Position numbers and translations under genes: made by a program. 64,000 bases of DNA. It comes from Anadara kagoshimensis (taxonomy: Eukaryota > Mollusca > Bivalvia > Arcoida > Arcidae). The stretch covers positions 19,747,424 to 19,811,423 of the forward strand of contig CM037870.1 in NCBI GenBank assembly GCA_021292105.1, in the 5' to 3' direction. Shown here in pieces: positions 28,301-37,215 of this stretch. Below the pieces are notes generated by a model. It was not told the origin of the DNA, did not search any database, and was given only the letters and a program-made list of their open reading frames with translations. Position 1 is the stretch's first letter. Each line of letters begins with the position of its first letter.

Positions 28301-31271
28301 ATCAACTATTTCTCATAACATTTTATTATATCAACAATGGCGCCTTGTCACAGCTGTACTTTTTCGGATATTCTAAAGTGTGCGGTTACGAGAACCAAAA
28401 CGCTTCTCACCACCTAGGTTCCAAACTGCAGACGATGGTTATATTTTTCGAAAGTGTGAAAATTACTTGCTGAAAGTGTATCGTTTTTTCTCTACTTTCC
28501 CATAAGTAACCGTTCACTGAAAGTACATCGTTTTTTCCCACTTTCCAAGGAGTGACCATTCATTTAGTAGACACAAAGTAAAGACTACCAACAGATACTG
28601 TAAAATTGTAATACCAATAAGCAAAGTAAAAATTTTGAAACTTTTAAATTGAATTGAACACGTGGACTTCCACAGGTAAGTCAGGCCGGATGTTCCGAAA
28701 GGGTAAGTTGTGCTTCCCTTCTAGCTAGCTATATCATCATAAGTTAATTTATATCTTTTTTCAGCATTACCAGGAGTTTATATCGGTCAGAATATGTGTG
28801 TTGGTAAAAACAGCTGGGAAACATGTATCCGTGCATGGGTTGATGAGAAGGCTGATTTTAGCTATGGATTCGGCTCAAAAACACCGGACTTCCACAAAAT
28901 TGGTCATTTCACACAGGTAATGGCAGAAAATTTTAAGCATAGGTTATAAGTTTTAACTATAGAAATAATAATATACTCATTTATTATTCAATCTTTACTT
29001 CACTTTGGTAGGTCAGTTAGTAGAATATTCTCTCTGTATGTCGAAAGCCGGGGTGTGAACCCTGACGGATATGTCTAAATCTTGAAAATCGGTATTGACT
29101 GTTCTTTTGCAAACACTCGACATTTAACGAATGCAAATCATGAGTCTTTTGGAAATATATACTGTCATATGTATTTGTAATTAAAAATTCCATTTAAACT
29201 GGTATATTTCATGAGAAGGTACCGCTATTGCTGAATACTATTTTTTGTGTCTCAAATAGGCAGACGTTTTTTATCAAAATAACAAAGGTTTAAAAAGGAG
29301 ATGACGCAACTAATAATTCTGAAAAGCGTTTTTAAAAATATCGTTGAGTTTAACTGAACTTTGAACATTTAAGCACTACACTATTGTAATTTGTTAACAA
29401 TGTTAAGGATGACATGCGAATTATATTTTTTCAATGCTTTGTTCCTATTATATGAAATGATTTTGCTTCTCCGGGGTACTAAATAACATTTAACTTCATA
29501 CTACCTATTGTTTTTCTCAAAGTTGATGAACTGGCATTCTTCAAGAATTGGCTGTGGTTATGCCGAATGTAGTGACACCGTGGATAAGACATTCTTTGTG
29601 TGTAATTATGGATATGGGTAAGCAGAATAAGGAGTGATAATAAAAAGAAGAAACGCATCAATCCATGTCCAAGTCACAAACCCAAAACAAAGTGAAAAGT
29701 TAAATACCGGAACTTCCACGAGGGAAGCGAGGCCAGATTCTCCAGAAGGTTAAGCATCTCCTTAAATTGAATTTCCCTTTGTTTCGGACATTTTAATATG
29801 TCAAAATCCTTTAAAAATAATTGTGATAACCAGCCTATTGTATTCATATTAATCAAGAACAGCTCACAGAAGTTACGAACGCAATCATTCGTCATATTAT
29901 GCATTATTTTCATGTCATTGTATTACCATGTATTCTTGCTTTTAAATACCAGTATTTATTCTATTTCCGTTTAATATTTCAGACAATACTATCATGATAT
30001 TCACTCACCATGGAAAACTGGAAGTAGCTGCGCCGACTGCCCTAAAAACTGTGACAAAAGACTATGTGGTAACTAAATATATATATGATATAAATAAGAA
30101 GAAGGGAATTAGCAACTCAAAAACATAAAACTCAACCATGAACACAAAATAATACGCGTACAAGTAAACGATAAAAGGACCAGGCAAGACGAGAAAAGAC
30201 AAACAACATTAACACATATGTTTAATATTTGATTATATTTGAATCAAACACAAACATGCCGGTCCATGTCCAAATCTCAATACCAAAAAAAAAAAAAAAC
30301 AACTTGAAAACGAAGTCACACACGTCAACTTCCACCATATATGTAAGGCCAGGTGCTCCGGAAAGATAAGCACCTCCTGTCTAGTTAGCTAGACCATATA
30401 GTAGTTTCATTGCAGTAGAGAGCATAAAGCTTTTGAATTTGCTTTTGTTTTTTACTTCAGATTGTGGTGGGAAGATTTGTAAGAACTATGGAATGATTGA
30501 CTTGAAGACATGTACTTGTAACTGCTTGCCCCATTATTCAGGAAGCCAATGTGAAACACGTATGCATTATTTAATTTTTTCTAGACTACTTCATTGTTAA
30601 TTGTTGTTAAAAGAAAATAAAAGAAAAAGTTAACTTTATGAAAAAATAGTTTGGCAGAACGTATTAGAGATCAAATCCTTAATCATCTATGGCTTGATTG
30701 CAGATGCTCAGCCGGTAAGTCATGGTCAATAAGGCATAAATGCCCTGCACTACAAGCCCAGACACCCTCAGTACTGCAACTTGAGCGATATTTAAAAGGA
30801 TTAGTAATTTACTTCAAGTCATCCATATAACTTTATTACTACAATTCCTTTTTGAATATACATGTAGTTCGTTGAAAAACAACAGTCAACTAAACATTCA
30901 ACCATTGAGCGATCCTGAAGGACCTTAATGTCTCGTTTATAATCTGATTCATAATGATAAGAAAGTGTTTTGACATTTGAAGTCGGAAAGGAAACTGAAC
31001 ACCAAGTGATCCATTACACGTATTTTGTTCTCTTGCTTAACAGCATCATGTTCTCACCTGTCATATGGCGAAATTGTCAATGAAAATAAAACAACTGAAT
31101 TTGATAAGATAGTTTTTTGAAAATTAATGGCTTTCATATTTAAATTGTATTATTTTTTCAGTTAATTGTAGTGTTCAAGACGATTCGACATGCGCTTTTC
31201 ACAGTAAAGATGAATGCACTTCCGGAGTCAACATCGTCTCCTTGTGCCCACATTTTTGCGGCAGGTGTTAG
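25284..31271 (+). CDS. Secreted CAP-domain (SCP/TAPS, CRISP-like) protein with EGF-like and ShK-like modules, nine exons
   Basis: Coding segments are 25284-25341, 25884-25906, 26733-26846, 27867-27957, 28765-28916, 29523-29617, 29983-30068, 30461-30559 and 31162-31271. All junctions are GT-AG, phases agree throughout, and the product is 275 residues. In order: signal peptide (MKLTSSFGLFLLASLIL), CAP domain (about 38-178), CRISP-style hinge (CADCPKNCDKRLC, about 194-206), EGF-like module (about 208-239) and a C-terminal six-Cys ShK-like module (242-275, ending CPHFCGRC). CAP marks are DLHNAFRR, AQRHAEKC with His78, IGQN, AWVDEKADF, the CAP1-type GHFTQ (142-146) and the CAP2-type FVCNYG (171-176). 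The usual second-helix GEN Glu is Gln here (GQN), as in CRISPLD-type CAP proteins. Such proteins are extracellular, and their roles range from lipid binding to immunity and secretion. No specific function can be assigned. ShK-like modules occur in many non-toxic proteins, so the module does not show toxicity. Confidence 0.92.
25884..25906 (+). CDS. CAP gene exon 2, 23-base micro-exon
   Basis: Acceptor catatatag, donor gtaagt. It adds GFAAEDIP, completing the split Gly and ending in phase 0. It is very short, but both splice sites are strong and the phases fit on both sides. Exon 1 joined directly to exon 3 would break the frame, which supports the micro-exon. Confidence 0.75.
25930..26148. 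mobile_element. MITE in CAP intron 2 (ccagtttcacaatcatt family)
   Basis: The left end ccagtttcacaatcattaat and the inverted right end ccaatatcacaatcatttct are matching terminal repeats. Same family as 2747-2998. A left-end fragment also lies at 25373-25470 in intron 1. Confidence 0.65.
26405..26690 (-). repeat. Element A copy in CAP intron 2, minus orientation
   Basis: Blocks in order: cttatcaagcccctcaataa, catgggcgtcgccataatat, tgttgataaa, ggcccatagttccatgttg, cttactcttccggaacat, ttcaaagtttttgcctttat and ggattgtgatttggaaatgg. The order is the same as the reverse complement of 33785-34205 and 49445-49735. The 126-codon open frame across it is fortuitous. Confidence 0.65.
26733..26846 (+). 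CDS. CAP gene exon 3, start of CAP domain
   Basis: Acceptor ttccgtag, donor gtaagt, phase 0 on both sides. It encodes 38 residues including QKIQDLHNAFRRVV, the first helix of the CAP fold. Confidence 0.9.
27021..27342 (-). repeat. tRNA-derived SINE, full length, minus orientation (family 1), in CAP intron 3
   Basis: It reads inverted from gtttaagcccaagtcaagaa (tail) through gggacctcgtttattttaag, aagacttgggtcagacccag and acaactaagcttccgcagt (head). Confidence 0.8.
27440..27860 (+). repeat. SINE family 2 fragment with a tandem duplicate reaching the exon 4 acceptor
   Basis: 27530-27685 and 27720-27860 share, in order, ttcctctaccat.t.tgaact(g)gacc, tattttgatagtgatactgt, tacggattac.tcaact, gaaatgtttgcaaacaattg and gataa. 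The first copy derives from a family-2 SINE body (gcgggaaagtacgcttgcc). The second copy runs into ttcgtttcag, the splice acceptor of CAP exon 4. Confidence 0.65.
27867..27957 (+). CDS. CAP gene exon 4
   Basis: Acceptor cgtttcag, donor gtaaga. It encodes VWDDDIAKAAQRHAEKC and TEHDGLANRWTS, holding His78 of the CAP central cavity and the partner Cys82. A longer open frame in another phase crosses it but lacks family resemblance. Confidence 0.9.
28606..28735 (+). repeat. Element A 3' module in CAP intron 4
   Basis: Blocks agcaaagtaaaaattttgaa, aacacgtggacttccac, aggccggatgttccgaaagg and cttctagctagct match the element A core. Confidence 0.6.
28765..28916 (+). CDS. CAP gene exon 5
   Basis: Acceptor tttttcag, donor gtaatg. 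It encodes ALPGVYIGQNMCVGKN, WETCIRAWVDEKADFSYG and DFHKIGHFTQ: the GQN site, the conserved Trp-x3-Glu segment and the CAP1 motif with the second cavity His (His143). Confidence 0.93.
29008..29155 (+). repeat. tRNA-derived SINE, 5' half (family 1), in CAP intron 5
   Basis: The head taggtcagttagtagaatat, ggggtgtgaaccctgac, ttgaaaatcggtattgactg, ttcttttgcaaacactcgac and catgagtctttt match the first half of the reference copy. The 3' half is missing. Confidence 0.65.
29523..29617 (+). CDS. CAP gene exon 6
   Basis: Acceptor ttctcaaag, donor gtaagc. It encodes LMNWHSSRIGCGYAEC and DKTFFVCNYGYG: the disulfide-rich core strand (IGCGYA) and the CAP2 motif. Confidence 0.93.
29655..29765 (+). repeat. 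Element A 3' module in CAP intron 6
   Basis: Matches atcaatccatgtccaagtca, aacttccacgagggaagcga and agaaggttaagcatctcct of the element A core. Confidence 0.55.
29983..30068 (+). CDS. CAP gene exon 7, end of CAP domain and hinge
   Basis: Acceptor atatttcag, donor gtaact. It encodes QYYHDIHSPWKTGSSC then ADCPKNCDKRLC. The paired Cys arrangement (CxxCPxxC...LC) is the hinge seen after CAP domains in CRISP and PI16-like proteins. Confidence 0.9.
30240..30400 (+). repeat. Element A 3' module in CAP intron 7
   Basis: Blocks aaacatgccggtccatgtcc, cgtcaacttccacca, aggccaggtgctccggaaag, ataagcacctcctgtctagt and tagctag, with a poly(A) run at 30283-30299. Confidence 0.65.
30461..30559 (+). CDS. CAP gene exon 8, EGF-like module
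   Basis: Acceptor tttacttcag, donor gtatgc. It encodes CGGKICKNYG, LKTCTCNCLP and HYSGSQCET. The six-Cys spacing and the aromatic-x-Gly-x-x-Cys end are EGF-like. It leaves in phase 1, which fits exon 9. Confidence 0.88.
31162..31271 (+). CDS. CAP gene exon 9, C-terminal ShK-like module
   Basis: Acceptor attttttcag. Joined directly to exon 8 in phase 1 it encodes NCSVQDDSTCAFHSKDEC and VSLCPHFCGRC followed by TAG: six cysteines at 242, 250, 258, 268, 272 and 275 with the ShK end pattern CxxxCGxC. An AATAAA lies four bases after the stop (31276-31281), and another at 31401-31406. Confidence 0.85.
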
Positions 31272-31589
31272 CCCAAATAAAAAAATATCCATAGTGATAT
31301 CTGAAATGGTGACATGATTTTAAAAAAATAGAAAATGAATGTCGCCGGTATATAATTGGGCATTATATTATATATTAGTAACATTATAATTGACATTAAT
31401 AATAAAAACTCAGATTTAATCGATAAGGTATTAGTTTTCATAAAAAATTCGAAGTATTATGTGAGCATAAAATTGAATTTTGCGAATATATTATTGGACG
31501 GTATATTGACTATACAAATAATTGCTTAGTGATTGTTGATATTATTTTTACTACAAAACATTGTTTAGACAGAAAGACAAATTTTTGGA

Positions 31590-33975
31590 ATTCTATTAAG
31601 ATTTAATTCCTGATTGTTGATTTGAAATAAAATATACATATATATATATATATGTAACATAGTTGTTGATACGATTTTTCACAGCACAAGTTTGTACGAA
31701 ATTAACTTTACTAGATTGATTTTGGGTATTAATATCATAATAATACCTAATCGTATTGTCCTAAATAGTAGAATAACAATAATGATATATTACACATTCT
31801 ATTGGTGATATCAAATAATAAAAATAAAATGAAAACTGATACGTGTATTTTTCTTCCTTGTTCTTAGTGTTTGGTTCAGTGACCCTTTAATTATTTGAAC
31901 ATGGATTTTTGCTTTGCTTCTGGATTTTAATTTAGACATGGATCAGTACGTTTGTTTTTGGTCATTATGTTTCTGGTTGATGTAATTTCCGAAATTATGG
32001 TTTTTTTTTTAAAAAATACTTAAGGAAATTAATTGCTAAATCTTTGTCAACCACAAATAAACTGATCCATGTTCAGATGTGGTACAAATGTAATACTTAT
32101 ATCGCTAAAATAAGTTTATGTTATCATAAGAAGATTTGCTGTATTTAAGAATAATATTTTAAATAGATATTTTGTATCTGAAAAACATGCTTTACGAGAA
32201 CAAGACAGCTACAAGATCAACTAAATAAAAACATACATACTTATCCATACAAATATTTAGATTTCTATTAAGATTTGATTCCTGATTGTTGGTTTGAAAT
32301 GAAAAATAAATATATGTAATTAAAAACAAACATACTAGTCCATGTCCGAATCACAATCCAGAAGCAAAGTAAAAACTTTGGAACTGACAAGTTAGGTTAG
32401 ACACATTAACTTCCACCAGGGAAGTGAGGCAGGGTGCTCCGGAAGGGTAAGCACCTCTTGTTTAGCTAGCTTCACCCGCCACATGTGTAATGAAAATTGT
32501 GTAACATAGTTGTAGACACGATTTTTCACTGCACAAGATGTACGAAATAAACTTTACTAGATTGATTTTGGGCATTAATATCATAATAATACCTAATCGT
32601 ATTGTCCTAAATAGTAGAATAACAATAATGATATATTACACATTCTATTGGTGATATCAAATAATAAAAATAAAATGAAAACTGATACGTGTATTTTTCT
32701 TCCTTGTTCTTGGTGTTTGGTTCAGTGACCCTTTAATTATTTGAACATGGATTTTTGCTTTGCTTCTGGATTTTGATTGAGACATGGATCAGTACGTTTG
32801 TTTTTGGTCATTATGTTTCTGGTTGATGTAATTTCCGAAATGCGTTTTTTTTTTTTAAAAATACTTAAGAAAATTAATTGCTTAATCTTTGTCAACCACA
32901 AATAAACTGTTCCATGTTCAGATGTGGTACAAATGTAATACATAAATCGCTAAAATAAGTTTATGTCATCATAAGAAGATTTGCTGTATTTTAGAATTAT
33001 ATTTTAAATAGATAATTTGTATCTGAAACACATACTTTAAGAGAACAAGACAGCTACAAGATCAACTAAATAAAACATACATACTTATTAAGATTTCTAT
33101 TAAAATTTAATTTCTAATTGTTGATTTGAAATGAAAAATAAATATATGTAATCAAAAACAAACATACTAATCCATGTCCGAATCACAATCCAGGAAAAAA
33201 GTAAAAACTTTGGAACTGACAAGTTAGGTGAGACACATTAACTTCCACCAGGGAAGTGAGGCAGGGTGCTCCGGAAGGGTAAGCTCCTCCTGTTTAGCTA
33301 GCTTCACCCGCCACGTGTGTAATGAAAATTGTGTAACATAGTTGTTGACACGATTTTTCACTGCACAAGTTGTACGAAATAAACTTTACTAGATTGATTT
33401 TGGGCATTAATATCATAATAATACCTAGACGTATTGTCCAAAATAATAGAATAACAATAATGATATATTATTACACATTTTATTGGTGATATCAAATAAT
33501 AAAAATGAAATGAAAACTGATACGTTTATTTTTCTTCCTTGTTCTTAGTGTTTGGTTCAGTGACCCTTTAATTATTTGAACATGGATTTTTGCTTTGCTT
33601 CTAGATTTTGATTTGGACATGTATCAGTACGTTTGTTTTTTGTCATATTGTTTCTGGTTGATGTTAATTTCGAAATGAGTTTTTTTCTTCTTTTTCTTAT
33701 AAAAATTAATTGCTAAATCTTTGTCAATCGCATATATACTGTTCAGATGAGGTACAAATGTAATACTTAAATCGCTAAAATAAGTTTAAACGTACATTAC
33801 GAGAACAAGCATACATATCATCCATATGAAGATCACAATCCAAAAGAAAGAAAGAACTCTGAAACTGACAAATTAGGTTAAACACGATAACGTTCACTAT
33901 GGAATTGATACCGGGTGTTCCGAAAAGGCAAGCGCCTCCTATTAAGCAAGCTACACCCGCCGCATCAAAATTGAA
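31590..33975 (+). repeat. Tandem array of the CAP gene 3' flank, about 3 units of 0.7-0.85 kb
   Basis: Units start with ttctattaagatttaattcc at about 31593, 32268 and 33096. Each contains taacatagttgt (31655, 32501, 33333), cgatttttcac.gcacaag, ctttactagattgattttgg, aataatacctaatcgtattg, gtgatatcaaataataaaaa, tgtttggttcagtgaccctt and an inverted fragment of element A (ttgctttgcttctggatttt). The second and third units also hold a plus element A core (ccaccagggaagtgaggcag). The ORFs inside are not conserved between units, so it is non-coding. Confidence 0.8.
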
Positions 33976-34205
33976 AAAGGAACATTGGACTATGGCACGT
34001 GAAATATATCCAGAGCAATCCTGAACAGAGACATCATACTTATTAATAATACTGTGATGACGGCCATAACTCTTTTTGAGGGCCCTGATAAGCACAGACT
34101 TTTCAAAACCCCTTGGTCAACAATTCATTTGCAAACAGCTTGGTTCGTTGTATAAAGTTCCTGTAGTGGGAACAAGTTCTACCATATCGTATAAATTGTT
34201 AAAAA
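33785..34205 (+). repeat. Element A, long copy
   Basis: It shows the longest form of the family: aagatcacaatccaaaagaa, ttaacacgataacg-like block, gaattgataccgggtgttcc, caagcgcctcctattaagca, cacccgccgcat, atatatccagagcaatcctg, acatcatacttattaataat, tgatgacggccataactctt, gggccctgataag, and a further block ttgtataaagttcctgtagt, gggaacaagttctaccat. The same order occurs at 57135-57425 and 49445-49735. The minus-strand 106-codon ORF here is not a gene. Confidence 0.65.
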
Positions 34206-34384
34206 TACAAATACATCATAAGCAGTAGAAGCAGGTATATTCCTGCACAGAAAACGGAAGCTGGCAATAGAAAAAATTGAAGTCATCACGTTTGTCATAC
34301 AGCTAGAAAGATAAGAAGAGTGATAGGTACTTTTGCTACATCAACGGCTAACGTTAAGTCTTGCACGATGCTCATACTTGACTA

Positions 34385-34965
34385 TCAAACACACATACCA
34401 GTCAATATTCAAATTACAATTCTAAAAGCAAAGTAAAAACTGGCAAATGAAGCTGATCACGGGAACTGCCACCATGAAACTGAGGCAGGGTGAATTTACA
34501 GTAGATATATTTCTTGTACAACGTATGATTTAATTCCAATTAATCTTTAAATTTTTGCTTATATTAACTCGATAGAAAGTAAATGCTCATCTTTCCAATA
34601 CTTTTATTACACGACATCGATTCATCTTCGCTGAGCAAAATACAACCTTCGTATGCAAAGAATAGTATGTCAGTGATATTATTTTTATTATTCCTAGTTG
34701 TACCGCCTCTTAACTTTTTAATTCTTTTCATTCATGTGAATTTACAATTGAAATGAGTACGACATCAATGATAAAATACAAATTCTTATAACACTAATAG
34801 GTTGATAACTTAACTTACGAGGAGGTTCTTACCCTTCCGCAGCACCTGGCCTTTATTTCCTTGATTGAAGATCACGTGTTTAAATTAATTTGTTAGTTTC
34901 AAAGTTTATACATTGCTTTTAAATTGTGATTTGGACATGGATTGATATCTTTGTTTTCGATTTCT
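34385..34965. repeat. Two element A fragments in opposite orientations
   Basis: 34385-34500 is plus (cacacataccagtcaatatt; aactgccaccatgaaactga). 34815-34965 is minus (gaggaggttcttacccttcc; gtgatttggacatggattga). The DNA between has no recognised feature. Confidence 0.55.
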
Positions 34966-34984
34966 TGATTCATTCGATATGGTT

Positions 34985-35720
34985 TCAAAGGATAAAGTTG
35001 AATTTTGCAAATGTATTGTTGGAGAGCATATCACTATAAGAACAAATGATTGGTAATATATTTATATATTAACAATGTCTGACAAGTTTTGAACATATTG
35101 AGATTTAACACCTATTGTTGATGTATTCCCAGCCGGGTCTGACCCAAGACTTGAAAGTGGACAGTGACTGTTCTTTCTCCTAGTAACGCATTACGAAATA
35201 AAAGTCACAGTTCTTTTGGATGGGAACTTAAAATAAACGAGGTTCCGTGTCACGGTGGGCTTAGTACTACGATAAGGAACCCTGTTACATAATGTCATCA
35301 GCACAACGCACATGCTGGTAAGATTTCTGCACCTTCATCTATAGCTGGCGACGTTTCGATATAAGTGAAATATTCTTGACCAAGACGTAAAGCACATCAC
35401 TCAACTCAATTCTTGCTGATGTGAAATAAAACATGATTCAATTTATGACATAGTTGACATTTAACTAGGTATAAAAATAATTTTACTGGGTTGTTTTTAG
35501 CATTTATAGGAACAATATACATATTAATATTAACCTTAAATGATAACGAGAAAATGATGACATACAATAGATGTTAAATTAGTGATATCAAATTATGATA
35601 ATAAAATAAAATCTAATACTGAGATTTTACTTCCCGATTCTCGGTGTTTGGTTCATTGCCCGTTTATTAAATTAAATATGGTTCAGTTTGTGTATCATCT
35701 TGGAATTAATTTAAAAATGA
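34985..35720 (+). repeat. Diverged copy of the CAP gene 3' flank, interrupted by a SINE
   Basis: The first part (34985-35125: agttgaattttgcaaatgta, ctataagaacaaatgattgg, cctattgttgatgta) matches 31466-31620. The second part (35413-35720: gaaataaaacatg, atttgacatagttgac-like, aataattttactgggttg, agtgatatcaaattatgata, ttctcggtgtttggttcatt) matches 31625-31910. The SINE at 35130-35412 sits exactly at the break. Confidence 0.65.
35130..35412 (+). repeat. tRNA-derived SINE, 5'-truncated (family 1), inserted in the duplicated flank
   Basis: ccgggtctgacccaagactt, agtgactgttctttctcc, ataaacgaggttccgtgtca, ctatagctggcgacgtttcg and gtgaaatattcttgaccaag match the reference copy at 22756-23076. Confidence 0.82.
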
Positions 35721-36049
35721 TTTTACTGTATTTTTTTAATTGCATATGTTTATTAACCACAAATAACCTACCCAAGTTCAAATGTGCTTATACATATTAA
35801 CTACCAAAATAATAAGACCAGAATAATCTTCATTAAGCATTATGTCATCTATGATGTCGATGGTAGTAATATGATTATTTTCTTTTACCAACTTTTCACC
35901 TTTAAATTCTTTTGACTCTTTTCTAATTGATTGAGTTGAAATGGACACTCAATTCTTTCGATGAAATAAAATAAATAATTTTGATACTTTAGGTGCTAGA
36001 ATGCACACCCTTCAACACCGACTTTCAGTTCGACTCCCTTCAGTGTCAC

Positions 36050-36150
36050 AACATACTTATGCATGTCCAAATCACTATCCAGAAGGAAAGTAAAAACTAA
36101 TTAGTTAGGTTCAACACGTTAACTTCCACCAGGAAAGTGAGGCCGGGTGT
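36050..36150 (+). repeat. Element A 3' module
   Basis: Contains acttatgcatgtccaaatca, tccagaaggaaagtaaaaac, cacgttaacttccaccagga and aagtgaggccgggtgtt. Confidence 0.65.
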
Positions 36151-36177
36151 TATATATTTTTTCATTCAATCATTATA

Positions 36178-36365
36178 TGTTTTACTTCGTTATGTTGCAG
36201 GTTATTTTGTTTCTGATAACTCTTGTTATTGCAAATACAACATCTGTATCAACACTGTTAAAACAGTTGGAAACCGAAAGTATCGAGTGCTTTGGTGGTC
36301 GAAAGGTTGATATGACACTGCCAATAAAGACCAAAGTCTGGTCATTCGGACATATGAAAGTGTGA
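36178..36365 (+). other. Exon-like ORF with hydrophobic start, unrecognised
   Basis: After an acceptor-like cgttatgttgcag the frame reads VILFLITLVIANTTSVSTL and runs to a stop at 36365 without a donor. The hydrophobic run looks like a signal-peptide exon remnant. A loosely similar block follows ttatgttgacag at 37571. No family recognised; probably decayed. Confidence 0.2.
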
Positions 36366-36387
36366 GAAAGTTCGTCATTTCACTTGA

Positions 36388-36473
36388 CAAAGATCGTACT
36401 TCACCACAGTAAAGATGAGTGTACTTCCGTAGTCAACATCTCTTGGTCCCCATATTTTTGTTGCAAGAGTTAG
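36388..36473 (+). pseudogene. Degenerate copy of the CAP gene ShK exon
   Basis: cacagtaaagatgagtgtac, ttccgtagtcaacatc, catatttttg and gagttagccc align with 31199-31275 of the intact exon, including the TAG at the same place (36471-36473). There is a three-base deletion, two cysteines of the final motif are lost, one Gly has become Cys, and the acceptor is not preserved. No other CAP exon was found nearby except a faint gtcatttcac match at about 36374. It is followed by a diverged copy of the CAP 3' flank, the same order as at the real gene. Confidence 0.75.
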
Positions 36474-36609
36474 CCCGATTGAATATACATTTTGATAAAA
36501 ATAAATAATAAAATAAACAAAAAAATAATAACAATGACTAGTTAACTTAATTTATATCTTAAAGGATTCTTGAAACAAGAGACAACGTCCATTTCCAAGT
36601 ATAGACTTT

Positions 36610-37215
36610 ACAGTTGCAAAAACATAACTAGAGCATGTTATCTATAAGAACAAATGATTATATTAATTGACATAATATACTCAACAACAAAGACCATTGT
36701 AAAATTAGTAATAAAAATCCAAAAACTGAAAAATGTAAAATACATCTGTATTTTATTCTAATTCTTTTCTTGTTTCAAATGGTGTTATCAAGTAATTGTT
36801 TTTTGCACGAAATTAAATATCCTTAATGAAATTATAAGGAGAAGTGTGAATATGAAATGATATGATTTACGCTCTACAAAATGAATACTGTTTTTGATGT
36901 GTTCCTTAACTTCTTTTGTTGAGAATATATACAATTTATACGATTACAATGACCGGACAAACTGCTGATCAATGTATTATTACATTTTAAGCTTCAACTC
37001 CGATTGTTTATTTGAAATTATTCGAATTTGAATTGGTTTGAATTTATTACAGATTTGAGTTAATTTACTCAGTACGAATCGTGCAAAATTAATTTTACTG
37101 TTTAGTTGTAGGGCATTAATATTATCGTAATCCGATACGTATTTGAAATGACATAGAAAAACTGAAAGGATTCCAAATTATAAGAATAAAATGAAAACTT
37201 ATATTGGAAAGTTCA
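36610..37215 (+). repeat. Second diverged copy of the CAP gene 3' flank
   Basis: tctataagaacaaatgatta, aactccgattgtttatttga, tacgaatcgtgcaaaattaa, ttttactgtttagttgta, gggcattaatattatcgtaa, tccgatacgtatt and aagaataaaatgaaaactta match 31490-31850 in order. It follows the degenerate ShK exon. Confidence 0.6.

Noticed and set aside
33775..34095. 106-residue minus-strand gene similar to ORFs at 49636-49821 and 26410-26500
   Set aside because: The similar peptides (GRHHxIxxKYDV) come from shared repeat DNA, not from selection on protein; frames are broken in most copies.
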